Assembly: GCF_900096915.1 (NCBI RefSeq)
Contig: NZ_FMYK01000002.1
Location: forward strand, 310,001-374,000
Direction: 5' to 3'
DNA length: 64,000 nucleotides
Source: Acinetobacter marinus
GTDB taxonomy: Bacteria; Pseudomonadota; Gammaproteobacteria; Pseudomonadales; Moraxellaceae
Shown: one piece after another, positions 1 to 8,704 of the stretch
Position numbering within the stretch: position 1 is the first letter of the stretch
Layout of the letters: every line of letters begins with the position of its first letter
Position numbers and translations under genes: made by a program
Notes under the pieces: model-generated
The model's input: the letters and a program-made list of their open reading frames with translations, nothing else
What the model was told of the DNA's origin: nothing
The model's database searches: none

Positions 1-1
1 G

Positions 2-541
2 TACACATTTAATCCTGCCACCAAGCATCTTGTTTATGCGATAAAAAATCCACATCCGACTTTGAAAGCATACAATCAACGCGTAGAGGAAATCGCAAAA
101 TCCTATAATGCACAACGCCTTTCCTATCTTATTGCTGATAATTATGTAAATAAGCAAGGTTACACAAAAGAAAGCCCGCCTGATAAAAAATTCACTATTC
201 GCTTGTCAGTACAATTTTTACAAGGAGCACATAGAATGCCGAATTTTGAAAGAAATTTACAAAGGAGTTATGGCATGATGATCAACAGATTGCCAAAACA
301 CATTCGTGAGTCATGCAAAAATGGGTATTCAGGTGGAAAATTCGATTTGTATACAAATGGGTATGGTCGAATTAACAATTTTAAATTTTTGAATGGAACA
401 TTGACAGCAGAGCAACAGGATTTTTACTCGAAATTATTTTTAGGGCGAAAAATAGTTCGTCCATATAATTTGAACGGTGTGATTCAATCTGAATTAAAAG
501 TTACACAGGAAGTTAAATTACAAGATCAGGATTGCACTTAA
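2..541 (+). CDS. hypothetical protein, 5' end outside window
   Basis: The reading frame is open from base 2, so the true start lies upstream of the window; 179 codons are visible before the stop. I recognise no family. The protein is basic and polar, rich in Asn, Lys, Tyr and Phe, with no obvious membrane segment or signal peptide in the visible part. The DNA is clearly more A+T-rich than the housekeeping genes downstream, which suggests an accessory or horizontally acquired gene. A 10-bp inverted repeat follows the stop. A TTG at 62 is a possible start, but no Shine-Dalgarno sequence precedes it and the frame continues upstream, so truncation by the window edge is more likely. Confidence 0.6.
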   Translation, partial: YTFNPATKHLVYAIKNPHPTLKAYNQRVEEIAKSYNAQRLSYLIADNYVNKQGYTKESPPDKKFTIRLSVQFLQGAHRMPNFERNLQRSYGMMINRLPKHIRESCKNGYSGGKFDLYTNGYGRINNFKFLNGTLTAEQQDFYSKLFLGRKIVRPYNLNGVIQSELKVTQEVKLQDQDCT

Positions 542-556
542 GACAGTTTTTTCTTG

Positions 557-589
557 AGCTAACCCAAGGCGATATGTGGTGGGTTAGCT
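557..589 (+). terminator. hairpin downstream of the first gene
   Basis: A perfect 10-bp inverted repeat (557-566 with 580-589) with a 13-nt loop lies 16 nt after the stop codon. The following sequence is only moderately T-rich, so it is a weak candidate for an intrinsic terminator. Confidence 0.45.
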
Positions 590-649
590 TATATTTGCAA
601 ATAGATTGAATAACGTGCAGTGAAGTTGATCATCTTGGTGAGATCAACA

Positions 650-1006
650 TTATTTATCCACTAGCGCCTCACCCTCAAACTTCACACCATCCCAACCATT
701 CACCATAAACTGACGAATATTCTGATGATCTGTGCCTTCAGGTGTCGCCAAAACAGACTGATAATGTTCAGCAAATAAACGCAAAGTCTGCGCTTGATCC
801 AAACCATTGAGCTTAGCAAAACTCAACACTTTGGCACTGCCTTGATTTTGCTCGGCAGTATTATGCTGTTCGCCATTTTGAAAAGCAGTCGGTGTATGTT
901 GATAGTGCATATCGATCAAGCGAATCACATCGGCAAACTGCGCTGTACCTGCTTCAAGCTGTACCAATAAATCATTGACTATTCTTGGCGCTAAACTCGT
1001 TGTCAT
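650..1006 (-). CDS. HopJ-like protein
   Basis: This 118-residue protein resembles the small HopJ family (PF08888), named after a Pseudomonas syringae effector but widespread in free-living bacteria that have no type III secretion. The match rests on overall length, the N-terminal 'LL.QLEAG...F.DVI.LID.HY.yTPTAF.NG' pattern, the central 'GSAKVLSFA' block and the 'FM.nGWdgv.F.g.aL' end. No signal peptide or membrane segment is visible, so it is probably cytosolic. Its biochemical function is unknown; there is no secretion gene nearby and an effector role should not be assumed. The ATG follows a GAG-containing Shine-Dalgarno-like sequence. It is transcribed away from crcB. Confidence 0.85.
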   Translation of the reverse strand: MTTSLAPRIVNDLLVQLEAGTAQFADVIRLIDMHYQHTPTAFQNGEQHNTAEQNQGSAKVLSFAKLNGLDQAQTLRLFAEHYQSVLATPEGTDHQNIRQFMVNGWDGVKFEGEALVDK

Positions 1007-1165
1007 TTTGAATCTCTATAAAATCGAATGAATGGCGCATAGCCTAACAAGAGTGCCCACAAAGTACAATCTCCATTCACCAAGTAATAAATTATCCTTT
1101 TTCCGTCGATAGCAAGGTAAACTGTTGATGTTCAAGCAGTCGTCAAATCAGTTCGAGTGAAGCAT

Positions 1166-1540
1166 ATGTTTTTATGGGTAGCATTGGGTGGTGCGATCGG
1201 TGCAAGCGGTCGCTATGCGCTGAGCCAGCTTTTGCCTGTGGCGCAAGGTACATTTCCGTGGGCGACGTGGTGGGCGAATATTATTGGTTGTATTTGTGCA
1301 GGATTGTTCTTTGCTGCCAGTGAGCGTTTTGTCAGCTTGCAAGGCGAGTGGCGATTGTTCTTGATGGTCGGCATTTTGGGTGGATTTACTACCTTTTCCA
1401 GCTTTAGTTTGGAGAGCTTTCAATTGATCAAGTTGGGGCATTATGGCTTGGCGTTTGGCTATATATTTAGCAGTATCTTGATTGGCGTTTCAGCGTTGGC
1501 GGTCACTTACTATCTCTGTAAAACCGTGCTGTTTCAGTAA
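1166..1540 (+). CDS. crcB: fluoride channel CrcB/FluC
   Basis: A small dimeric membrane channel that exports fluoride and protects cytosolic enzymes. The 124-residue protein has four hydrophobic segments, the N-terminal GGxxGAxxRY motif and the conserved G-GGFTTFSSFS stretch near residues 70-80 that lines the fluoride path and sodium site. Family members are usually 120-130 residues. A GTG at 1157 in the same frame is possible, but the ATG at 1166 has a GAG Shine-Dalgarno element at suitable spacing and gives the usual N-terminus. I looked upstream for a fluoride riboswitch and did not see its conserved core. Confidence 0.93.
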   Translation: MFLWVALGGAIGASGRYALSQLLPVAQGTFPWATWWANIIGCICAGLFFAASERFVSLQGEWRLFLMVGILGGFTTFSSFSLESFQLIKLGHYGLAFGYIFSSILIGVSALAVTYYLCKTVLFQ

Positions 1541-1649
1541 CCCAATTTGATCGTGCGCATCATAGATTTACTTGAGCGATTCGCACTTGGCTCGTAGAAT
1601 AGAGCCTATTTTTTCAATTCATAATTTTCAATTCATCCACGGAACAGCT

Positions 1650-3143
1650 ATGACCAAATCAACACCACAGATTGAAAACAAAAACAATGTGACGGGCAAT
1701 AGCGCACAGCAATCGCAATCTGCATTTGAACAACAACTTCGCCAAAAAGCACAACAGGGTGATGGCGTGGCATGTTTCCAATTGGTGGAGCATTTCGAGC
1801 ATAAAGCGCCTGCGCAGAACAAGCTCGAATCGCAAAATCGCATTAATCTGCTCATGCAAGCCTCGAATCAAGGTGTCGGTGCTGCCAGTATTTTGCTTGG
1901 ACGTTGGTATTTGACAGGGCATTACGTGGCGAAAGATTCTGCCAAAGCGATTATGTTTTTTGAGCATGCGGGCAATGTTTGTAAAGACTCATATGGATTT
2001 TACCAGTTGGCGGAAATGTTCCAAACAGGCAAGGGCGTGAGCGTCAATGCCGAAAAAGGCTTGGATTATTTGAAAAAAGCCGTTGCAATGAATAATCCCG
2101 AAGCGATTTTTACCTATGCCAATCAATTGCTGAAAACCGATGTGGCACAAGCATTTCAATTGCTCAAAGACAATTATAAAAAGCAAAAGCATTTGAAAAG
2201 CCTACTGTTTATCAATGATGCACAGCAACTCGATCAAGACAAAGTACAGCAATATCTCAAGGAACATGCCGAGCAAGATTCATTTGCCAGCGCACTGTAT
2301 GCGTTTCGACTACTCCAAGCAGGCGATGCAAAACAAGCGATTGCTTATGCCGAGCGTGCGATCAAGGACAATAATCCGATTGCATTCTATGTGCGTGCCT
2401 TGATCGAATTACAAGATGACAAAGGCGATGCGCAAAAGGCACAGCAATACATGCTCCAAGCGGCACAGTTCGGTCATGTCGAAGCCGCCTATCGTGCAGG
2501 TATGACCTGTTTGCAACAGGTTGACCAGTTGCCTGATGAGGCGTCGAAAAAGCAGATGTTGCAACAGAGCTTGCAACTGCTTGCGCAGGCAGCACAGTCT
2601 GGTTTCGACGCGGCGCAGTTTTCTCTTGGGCAATGTTGGTTACAAGGTATTGGCGTAGAGAAAAATCCGAAAGAAGGTATGGCGTGGATAGAGCGAGCAG
2701 CACAGCAAGGCAATATCGATGCGACATTTGCTTTGGCGTTGAATCTGCCTGTGGAGCATGAGCAACATTTACCATTATTGAAACATGCCGCCGAGCAAGG
2801 TCATACCAAGGCGATGATTTGCATGGGGATTTATGCGCAGAATCATGAACAAGCGGAAAAGGGCTTGGAATGGTTTGAATTGGCGAAATCTCGGGGCGAG
2901 ATTCGTGCAGATTATATGCTTGCTGTGGCTTATCGTGATGGCTTAGGTGTCGAAGCAGACAGTGCTAAAGCGATTGAGCTATTCAAAACTGCTGCTGACA
3001 ATGGCGATGCCGATGCCATGTATGCGCTGTACCAAGCCTATCGAGATGGCGAAGGTGTGCGCAAAAACAAAAAATCTCAAGCCAAATATTTGGACATGGC
3101 AAAAACTGCTCAGCATCCAGATGCCTTAAAAATAAGTGAGTAA
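1650..3143 (+). CDS. Sel1-like repeat protein
   Basis: A 497-residue protein built largely of Sel1-like (SLR) helical repeats, a TPR-related fold that usually mediates protein-protein contacts. Repeats are seen as successive blocks of roughly 36 residues with 'A...lG..y..G.gv..d..kA...f..Aa..G...A' periodicity, clearest at about residues 75-165 and 325-495; the central part is more degenerate. The first 50 residues are polar and Gln-rich. There is no clear signal peptide, so a cytosolic location is inferred. The frame is open back to a TTG at 1572, but the ATG at 1650 gives a more natural start. Its partner is unknown, and the neighbours give no functional hint. Confidence 0.82.
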   Translation: MTKSTPQIENKNNVTGNSAQQSQSAFEQQLRQKAQQGDGVACFQLVEHFEHKAPAQNKLESQNRINLLMQASNQGVGAASILLGRWYLTGHYVAKDSAKAIMFFEHAGNVCKDSYGFYQLAEMFQTGKGVSVNAEKGLDYLKKAVAMNNPEAIFTYANQLLKTDVAQAFQLLKDNYKKQKHLKSLLFINDAQQLDQDKVQQYLKEHAEQDSFASALYAFRLLQAGDAKQAIAYAERAIKDNNPIAFYVRALIELQDDKGDAQKAQQYMLQAAQFGHVEAAYRAGMTCLQQVDQLPDEASKKQMLQQSLQLLAQAAQSGFDAAQFSLGQCWLQGIGVEKNPKEGMAWIERAAQQGNIDATFALALNLPVEHEQHLPLLKHAAEQGHTKAMICMGIYAQNHEQAEKGLEWFELAKSRGEIRADYMLAVAYRDGLGVEADSAKAIELFKTAADNGDADAMYALYQAYRDGEGVRKNKKSQAKYLDMAKTAQHPDALKISE

Positions 3144-3232
3144 AATCACGCTTTCCTGAAAAAGCACAACGGCGTATATTGTTTTGAGGATATTATTTCA
3201 AATCAATCTATGTGTTGTGGCGGGAGATGTTG

Positions 3233-4861
3233 ATGGTTGAGCGTGGTATTGAGTCTGAGCTGTTATCTGCCTTCCAGCAAACGGTGATGGATGGTAAGCG
3301 CTGGTTTGAGCTCTATCAACATCTTTCCCAGCACTCTCCAGAAATTGAAAGCATGGGTGCAGATTCCACCTTTGAAAAAGGCGTGCTGGAGAGTATCCGC
3401 TTTAAGCAAAACCTCGAACATCAATGGCGGATGATGAATCATGTCTTTGATCATCTGCCTTTTGCGGTGTTGTTTCTGGATCAACATGGCAAGGTTTTAC
3501 ATCAAAACTATCAATCCAAATACTTGCTCAATCAGGTCAATCTACTCGCAAAATTGCAAGCACTGTGCAAATCATCACACCTTGAGCATGTTGTAGATGA
3601 AGAATATCACGTGACCAACCTGATGGTGGAGCGTGACGACGATGCTCAAAATCACACCTATTGCGTAGGCATGGTGCCTTATCAAGATCGCCATCATCAA
3701 AGTTTTATTGTCTATGTCTTTGATGAACATATTGTTTTAGATCAAGTAACTTTGCAAAAAAATTATCAAATTAGTAAGGCAGAAGCACGGGCGCTCTATG
3801 CTTTAATTCGATATGGGCGTAGTGATTTGGCGATAGCACATCTGCATATCAATATCGAAACATATCGCACCCATCTGAAACGGATGATGCAGAAAACGCA
3901 GACCCATAGCCAAGCCGAGCTGATCAAAAAAGTCATGTCTGGGAGCTACTGGCTCGGCAAAATGCGACAACTTGAATACACGCAAGACACCACGCCACTC
4001 GCTGATTTAATAGATAAAGCCATCATTGAAATCGGTGATCGCAAAGGCAAAGTTATTTTTGTGATTCCGAGTTTCTTTGGTATTGCATGGGATCTGACCG
4101 AAGATAAAATCTCCTATTGGAAGTTATGGTGTTTGGAGCATGATTTGTGCTTGGTGGTGCTCAATACACATCATCAGATCTCTCACCGAGATTGGTCAAA
4201 GGGTAATCTGCCTAAGATTTGTGAATTATTGGCAACGCAGATTACGCAGTATATCGCTCATCACGATCTCGATGTGACTGAGGGTGTGGAGATACTGGGG
4301 ATTCATACAGGCGCTGCATTTGCACTCAATCTTGCAACGCACCTTGATCTAAATGTGCGAACGGTCAAGTTGGTTTCGCCGATTTTGCCAAGACAGTATA
4401 TGTCGAAGCAACATTTTCATCATGCGGAATATATTAACATCACCAAGATCAATAAAATTCCACACACTGCATGGTTTGCAATCGCCCCGCATATTGTAGA
4501 GCTGGCTGCCAAAGATATGGATCTGTATTTTGCCAAACGAATGGAACGCCAACAGCATCTTGAAGATCGCCTCAAAGTGCAACGCTGGCAAAACAGCGAA
4601 TCACTCAAAACATTATTTGCGAGCTATCTCAGCAAGGCGAGTTATAAGATCGCTTTTGATGTCAATCTGATTGATAAATCATGGGACATTTCGCATCCGT
4701 CTCATATTGCAGTGCACTGTTTTGCAGGAAGCGATGATATTTATACCAATATCCAAAGTATTCAGCATTTTGCCGAGCAAGTGCATGTTACGGCGCATAT
4801 TCTCCCCAATGAAAAGTATAGTCTCTCGGATCGCAGTTGGCAGAGCATTTTGCTGAATTGA
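3233..4861 (+). CDS. LuxR-type HTH regulator fused to alpha/beta-hydrolase-like domain
   Basis: A 542-residue three-part protein. Residues about 70-165 look like a PAS-type sensor ('VFDHLPFAVLFLDQHGKVL'). Residues about 180-237 are a LuxR-type helix-turn-helix (ISKAEARAL... IAHLHINIETYRTHLKRM... QAELIKKV). The rest resembles an alpha/beta hydrolase: a hydrophobic first strand (KVIFVIPSFFG), a nucleophile-elbow-like GIHTGAA at 356-362, and FAGSDD near the acid position. The elbow has Thr where hydrolases have Ser, and no clear catalytic His follows the Asp, so this domain may sense a ligand rather than catalyse; that is inference. The ATG at 3233 is chosen because GGGAG precedes it by 6 nt; a GTG at 3212 is in frame. 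It probably acts as a DNA-binding regulator with unknown targets. Confidence 0.7.
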   Translation: MVERGIESELLSAFQQTVMDGKRWFELYQHLSQHSPEIESMGADSTFEKGVLESIRFKQNLEHQWRMMNHVFDHLPFAVLFLDQHGKVLHQNYQSKYLLNQVNLLAKLQALCKSSHLEHVVDEEYHVTNLMVERDDDAQNHTYCVGMVPYQDRHHQSFIVYVFDEHIVLDQVTLQKNYQISKAEARALYALIRYGRSDLAIAHLHINIETYRTHLKRMMQKTQTHSQAELIKKVMSGSYWLGKMRQLEYTQDTTPLADLIDKAIIEIGDRKGKVIFVIPSFFGIAWDLTEDKISYWKLWCLEHDLCLVVLNTHHQISHRDWSKGNLPKICELLATQITQYIAHHDLDVTEGVEILGIHTGAAFALNLATHLDLNVRTVKLVSPILPRQYMSKQHFHHAEYINITKINKIPHTAWFAIAPHIVELAAKDMDLYFAKRMERQQHLEDRLKVQRWQNSESLKTLFASYLSKASYKIAFDVNLIDKSWDISHPSHIAVHCFAGSDDIYTNIQSIQHFAEQVHVTAHILPNEKYSLSDRSWQSILLN

Positions 4862-5055
4862 TTCACTTATATTTACAAATTAACAAGTTTTAATTCTCGT
4901 AAATCACCCATATGGGTGATGTTGTACAGTGCTAATAAAACTAAGCTCAATAGTGTGGTCTATTGAGTTGGATATCTCATTGGTTTATCTAACTAAAATT
5001 GTGATCACTACATTGGAATGAAGTAAAAAGTGAAACAACGTGTTTGGAGAATAAT

Positions 5056-5451
5056 ATGAAAACATCTCTTTTTGGCTTGATTTGTGTGAGCCTCATCATT
5101 GCACCGACTTTTAGCCATGCGGGTTTTGCAGACAGCTTACGTGATTTGCGTAGTTCAATCAGTCAGATTAGTGGTGCGACCAAAGAAGCCAGTGATTTAA
5201 CCAAAGAAGTGACAGGGCTTACTGGCAGTGGTTCAGGTCAAGCCAGTGGCTCATCGGCAGCATCAGGACAGGTGCTCTATCCAAAGATCAATAATGTCAA
5301 ACTCTATCAATCTGCCAATAAAGGCAGTAGTGTGGTGACTAAACTGTCTAAAGGCTCAGAAATGGTTTACTCAGGTAATAGCAGCGGAGCTTTTCACCAA
5401 GTAACTACCGAGCATGGTGATGGTTGGGTAGAAGCCAGCCTCGTGCAGTAA
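5056..5451 (+). CDS. secreted SH3-domain protein
   Basis: A 131-residue exported protein. Residues 1-22 are a signal peptide (MKTSLFGLICVSLIIAPTFSHA), followed by a Ser/Thr/Gly-rich linker and a C-terminal bacterial SH3 (SH3b) domain of about 60 residues recognised by 'VKLYQSANKGSSVVTKLSKGSEM...GWVEASLV'. Bacterial SH3 domains often bind the cell wall or partner proteins; no enzyme domain is present. The ATG at 5056 follows TTTGGAGAATAAT, an excellent ribosome-binding site, so the TTG at 5044 in frame is not the start. A strong terminator follows, so it is probably a single-gene unit. Confidence 0.8.
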   Translation: MKTSLFGLICVSLIIAPTFSHAGFADSLRDLRSSISQISGATKEASDLTKEVTGLTGSGSGQASGSSAASGQVLYPKINNVKLYQSANKGSSVVTKLSKGSEMVYSGNSSGAFHQVTTEHGDGWVEASLVQ

Positions 5452-5539
5452 AAAAACTAGCATAAGCTAGAACAAAATAAGTATCGCATAAAGAAGCAAA
5501 AGCAATAAGCACAGAACATTGCGATACGAGTTAGCCTAA

Positions 5540-5569
5540 AGAGAAGGACAAGCACCTTCTCTTTTTTTA
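5540..5569 (+). terminator. intrinsic terminator
   Basis: An 8-bp stem (5540-5547 with 5555-5562), 7-nt loop and a run of seven T's. It ends the SH3-protein transcript on the + strand. Confidence 0.85.
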
Positions 5570-5614
5570 TGCGAACGCGCTAAAACGCCAAATCAATTGA
5601 GTGAAAATTGAGGC

Positions 5615-5649
5615 AAAAAAAACGAAGCAACTCGGGGGAAGTTACTTCG
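5615..5649 (-). terminator. intrinsic terminator, minus strand
   Basis: A 9-bp stem (5623-5631 with 5641-5649), 9-nt loop, followed on the minus strand by eight T's (+ A's at 5615-5622). It ends the candidate sRNA and/or the ABC1-kinase transcript. Confidence 0.85.
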
Positions 5650-5767
5650 CAGAGGAGGATAAGCGTAGAATAGACAAACTATTCATACCTTAATCCCATG
5701 AAAATGCTTGGGTGACATCTAGGGATATGTCTACAAGATAGGATAATATTAACAAGCAATCGTGCAT
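5615..5767 (-). ncRNA. candidate small regulatory RNA
   Basis: On the minus strand an extended -10 element (TGTTATAAT, + positions 5774-5782) would start a transcript near 5767. About 150 nt downstream lies a perfect-looking intrinsic terminator (stem 5623-5631/5641-5649, one G-U pair, then eight U's). Just before the terminator the RNA carries a CU-rich single-stranded stretch (minus-strand reading of 5651-5663, TTATCCTCCTCT) able to pair with Shine-Dalgarno sequences, the layout of many Hfq-type sRNAs. No convincing coding frame fills the interval. The alternative is that the terminator simply ends the ABC1-kinase mRNA whose stop is at 5875. No Rfam family was recognised. Confidence 0.5.
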
Positions 5768-5773
5768 TGTTAT

Positions 5774-5782
5774 ATTATAACA
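5774..5782 (-). promoter_or_regulatory. extended -10 promoter of candidate sRNA
   Basis: The minus strand reads TGTTATAAT, a consensus extended -10 hexamer. The expected -35 position is a poor match, as is common for extended -10 promoters. Confidence 0.4.
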
Positions 5783-5874
5783 GTGTAAGTGTTTGATGGC
5801 AGGCTGTAACAGGCTTTACACGTACTTACATGATCTGTTGTAGCTAGAATCGCAGCTAGTATCAGTAGGCAGGA

Positions 5875-7176
5875 TCAAATGTCTTGTTTCGGCACCAGCT
5901 GTTCAAACAAATCGTTTAAATTATCATGCACTTTGAGATTGATCAGATTCCAGTAATGTCCAGAAACAGTACGATTCACCATGAGTGTGTCAGGCGATGG
6001 CTGGAAACAGTCCCAATATTTCAAAGATTGCTTGGCGAGTCGCATACCATCATGATGTGAGGAGTTTTCAGCAAAATCATAATGCGTGACCAGTGGGCGC
6101 ATCAGTACCTCTAGCCAGTCCAGATACAGTTGCTGCCGAATCTGACCTTTTTCGGTACGCACATTTAGCGTGCGCAAATCAGTTTCAATGGCAGCGATGT
6201 TTTGCTGTCGTGCCGCATTGATCAGATGCTTATAGGTATCGACAATGTCATGGCTGAGTGTTTTGACACCACCGTAATCATAGACTATCACACTGCCATC
6301 TTCACGAAAAGCAAAGTTACCTGGGTGCGGGTCGCAGTGAAAGCGTTTCAGATAAAAAATCTCTTGTCCGATGGCTTGGAAAAGACGACGCCCGAGCTCA
6401 TTGCGCTTTTCCACAGCCCAAGTGCTTGCAGTCTCGATGCTTTCACCAACTTCTTGACTGAGCGTTAATATGCGCCGTGAAGAATAGTCTGGAAACACTG
6501 AGGGAATAATGATTTTATCATCGAGTTCGGCATGAAAGGTTTTAAACACATACAGATTTTGCGCTTCGATTTCGTAGTTCAGTTCGGTGTAGAGGCTTTC
6601 ACGGATTTCATGGAAAATTTCATCTTGTAATTTACGATCAATTTTCAACACACCCATCAAACGTAGCGCTAAACGAACCTGTTTGAGGTCGCTTTCACAG
6701 GCTTCGTCTACACCTGGATATTGCACTTTGACCACCACCGCCTGACCATTGGGCAAAACGGCTTTATGTACTTGACCGATGGATGCCGCCGCAAAAGGTG
6801 TTTCATCAAAGGATTGGAATAATTCAGCAAGTGGTTTGCCGAGCTCCTTTTCCACTTGATTTTTGATCAAGGCAAAAGGCATGGCAGGGGCTTGACGTTG
6901 TAGTTTGGCGATTGCCGTTTGCACTTCGGCGGGGAAGATGTCTTTGTACTGTGAGGCGATTTGCCCGACTTTCATCACCGCACCTTTCATTTCACCTAGG
7001 GTTTCGGCGATTTTGACGCCAATCTCTTGGTAAAGTGCTGAGCGTGCTTGCAGTTTTTTTTCTTCGTCCGCATTGATGTTTTTGATCGAGCTAGTGACCG
7101 CTTTGCCTGCAATGCTGGCGGTCATGCCTGCCAGTTTCATAAACCGTCGACTTGCGGATGCTTTGTTGTCTGCCAT
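5875..7176 (-). CDS. ABC1/AarF/UbiB-family atypical kinase
   Basis: A 433-residue ABC1 (ADCK/UbiB-like) protein. These atypical kinases bind ATP and support ubiquinone biosynthesis or related lipid metabolism. Visible signatures are the KxGQ motif (K69-V-G-Q72), the Ala-rich loop AAASIGQVH, the lysine of VVVKVQYPG, the HCDPHPGNF catalytic-loop block and YDYGG in place of DFG. It is shorter than canonical UbiB (about 530 residues) and lacks its C-terminal membrane helices, so it is probably the paralogue often found beside ubiB rather than UbiB itself. The start is set at the ATG giving MADNKAS; a GTG seven codons upstream is in frame but has no ribosome-binding site. Confidence 0.85.
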   Translation of the reverse strand: MADNKASASRRFMKLAGMTASIAGKAVTSSIKNINADEEKKLQARSALYQEIGVKIAETLGEMKGAVMKVGQIASQYKDIFPAEVQTAIAKLQRQAPAMPFALIKNQVEKELGKPLAELFQSFDETPFAAASIGQVHKAVLPNGQAVVVKVQYPGVDEACESDLKQVRLALRLMGVLKIDRKLQDEIFHEIRESLYTELNYEIEAQNLYVFKTFHAELDDKIIIPSVFPDYSSRRILTLSQEVGESIETASTWAVEKRNELGRRLFQAIGQEIFYLKRFHCDPHPGNFAFREDGSVIVYDYGGVKTLSHDIVDTYKHLINAARQQNIAAIETDLRTLNVRTEKGQIRQQLYLDWLEVLMRPLVTHYDFAENSSHHDGMRLAKQSLKYWDCFQPSPDTLMVNRTVSGHYWNLINLKVHDNLNDLFEQLVPKQDI

Positions 7177-7324
7177 AGGTTTTTCCAGAATGATCACCGT
7201 GACGATCTCAAGTGATCAAACATATTGAGTTCACAAAATGCTAATGCTTTGAATGTAAGGGTGAATTGCTCAACTTACAAGTGCGCTTCTGTGAGCAATA
7301 GTTACCTAGAGCAGAAAAGACGGT

Positions 7325-8704
7325 TCAGCTTGGCTGGGTCATCCGTATTTGTTGTTGCGCTTGATGTTTAAAATGTCGGTTATTGGCAATCAATCGGATC
7401 AACAGTAACACGCAGGCAATCGATAAACCAATGATCAAGCCAATCCATACTCCTTTGGCAGAGGCATTGGCATAGCGGGTCAGATAAATCCCAATCGGTA
7501 AGGCGATGATCCAATAGGAAATAAAGGAAATCCACATCGGGCTTTTGGTGTCTTGCATACCTCGCAAACAGCCACCAGCAATGACTTGCCATGCATCGAC
7601 CAGTTGATAGGCGAGGGCATAGATCACCAAACCATATGCCACATGCAGTACGGCTGGATCATCATTATAAAGCTGGATCAGCCAGCCTCGTCCAAACCAT
7701 AAGAAAATCATGGTACAACATGCCACAACCGTCGCCACCATAAAGCCCAATTTTTGCACTTTACGCATCGCATCAAAATTGCCTGCACCAAAGTGTTGTC
7801 CAACACGAATGGTCAGCGCTAAGGCTAACGACAGCGGAATCATAAAGAGCTGTGAAGTGATCGACATGGCGATTTGATGCGCTGCAATGACAATATCGCC
7901 AAGCGGACTAATCACCAGTGCGGCGGTACTAAAGATACTGATTTCAAAGAAAAAAGCCAAACCAATCGGCACGCCGAGACCGAGAATACGCCGAAACAAG
8001 ATCGGATCAATTTTTTCAAACTTCTGGAAAAGTCGGGTCTCAGTAAAGGCTTTGCCACGATAGACATATGCCGCCAAGGCAAATAACATCAGCCATTGCA
8101 AAATCGCATTCGCTACGCCACAGCCTGCACTGCCCATCTCAGGCAGACCAAATAGTCCATGCATAAACACATAGTTAAATGGAATTAATAACGGCAAAGC
8201 CAACAAGCTAATCGCCGTCACCACTTTTGCTCGACCAAGTGCTTCGGTATAGCAACGGAGCACGGTATACATCGTCACCGCAGGCATACCAAAGGCAATG
8301 GCATGTAAAAAAGTGCCTGCTTTGTGATGCAGATTTTCAGGGATTTTTAAGGGTTCAAAAAATAACGGCATGAGTTGTAAAGCCAGCATACCCAAAAGCC
8401 CCAAAAGTAAGGCAATCCACAGCGCCTGATGGCTAATGTGCGCAATGTCTTTGTGTTTTTTAGCGCCCATCGCCGCCGCAACAAGCGGAGAGGTGGCAAA
8501 CATGATACCTGTACACAGTAACATCACAGGCATCCACAAGCCGACCGCCACCGCAATCGATGCCAAATCTTCGGCGGAGAGCTGTCCAGCCATAATGGTA
8601 TCAATCAAACCAAAACCCGCTTGGGCGAACTGGGTGATTAAAATAGGCAACATTAACTGCAATAAATGTTTTAACTCAAAACGCAGTTGACTAGACGCTG
8701 ACAT
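7325..8704 (-). CDS. abeM: MATE family multidrug efflux pump, AbeM-like
   Basis: A 459-residue inner-membrane antiporter of the MATE family (NorM branch) that expels cationic drugs in exchange for H+ or Na+. Twelve hydrophobic segments are visible in two homologous halves. The N-terminal 'LLQLMLPILITQFAQAGFG' and 'LIDTIMAGQLSA' stretches, 'GSAGCG', 'IAAHQIA', 'SLALALTIRVGQ' and 'CLRGMQDTKSPMWI' blocks match what I remember of Acinetobacter baumannii AbeM closely, so orthology is likely. The ATG has AAGGA five nucleotides upstream. It seems to be a single-gene unit. Substrate range cannot be read from the sequence. Confidence 0.9.
   Translation of the reverse strand: MSASSQLRFELKHLLQLMLPILITQFAQAGFGLIDTIMAGQLSAEDLASIAVAVGLWMPVMLLCTGIMFATSPLVAAAMGAKKHKDIAHISHQALWIALLLGLLGMLALQLMPLFFEPLKIPENLHHKAGTFLHAIAFGMPAVTMYTVLRCYTEALGRAKVVTAISLLALPLLIPFNYVFMHGLFGLPEMGSAGCGVANAILQWLMLFALAAYVYRGKAFTETRLFQKFEKIDPILFRRILGLGVPIGLAFFFEISIFSTAALVISPLGDIVIAAHQIAMSITSQLFMIPLSLALALTIRVGQHFGAGNFDAMRKVQKLGFMVATVVACCTMIFLWFGRGWLIQLYNDDPAVLHVAYGLVIYALAYQLVDAWQVIAGGCLRGMQDTKSPMWISFISYWIIALPIGIYLTRYANASAKGVWIGLIIGLSIACVLLLIRLIANNRHFKHQAQQQIRMTQPS

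Noticed and set aside
650..1006. Type III secretion effector
   Set aside because: The HopJ family is widespread in bacteria without type III secretion, and no secretion genes are in the window.
1007..1165. Fluoride riboswitch before crcB
   Set aside because: The conserved core expected for this riboswitch could not be found in the leader.
1572..1649. Upstream extension of the Sel1-repeat protein from a TTG
   Set aside because: No ribosome-binding site; the ATG at 1650 gives a more natural start.
5600..5760. A + strand RsmX/CsrB-like RNA suggested by several GGA motifs
   Set aside because: The motifs are not placed in hairpin loops, and the terminator in this region points to the minus strand; the minus-strand sRNA explains the features better.
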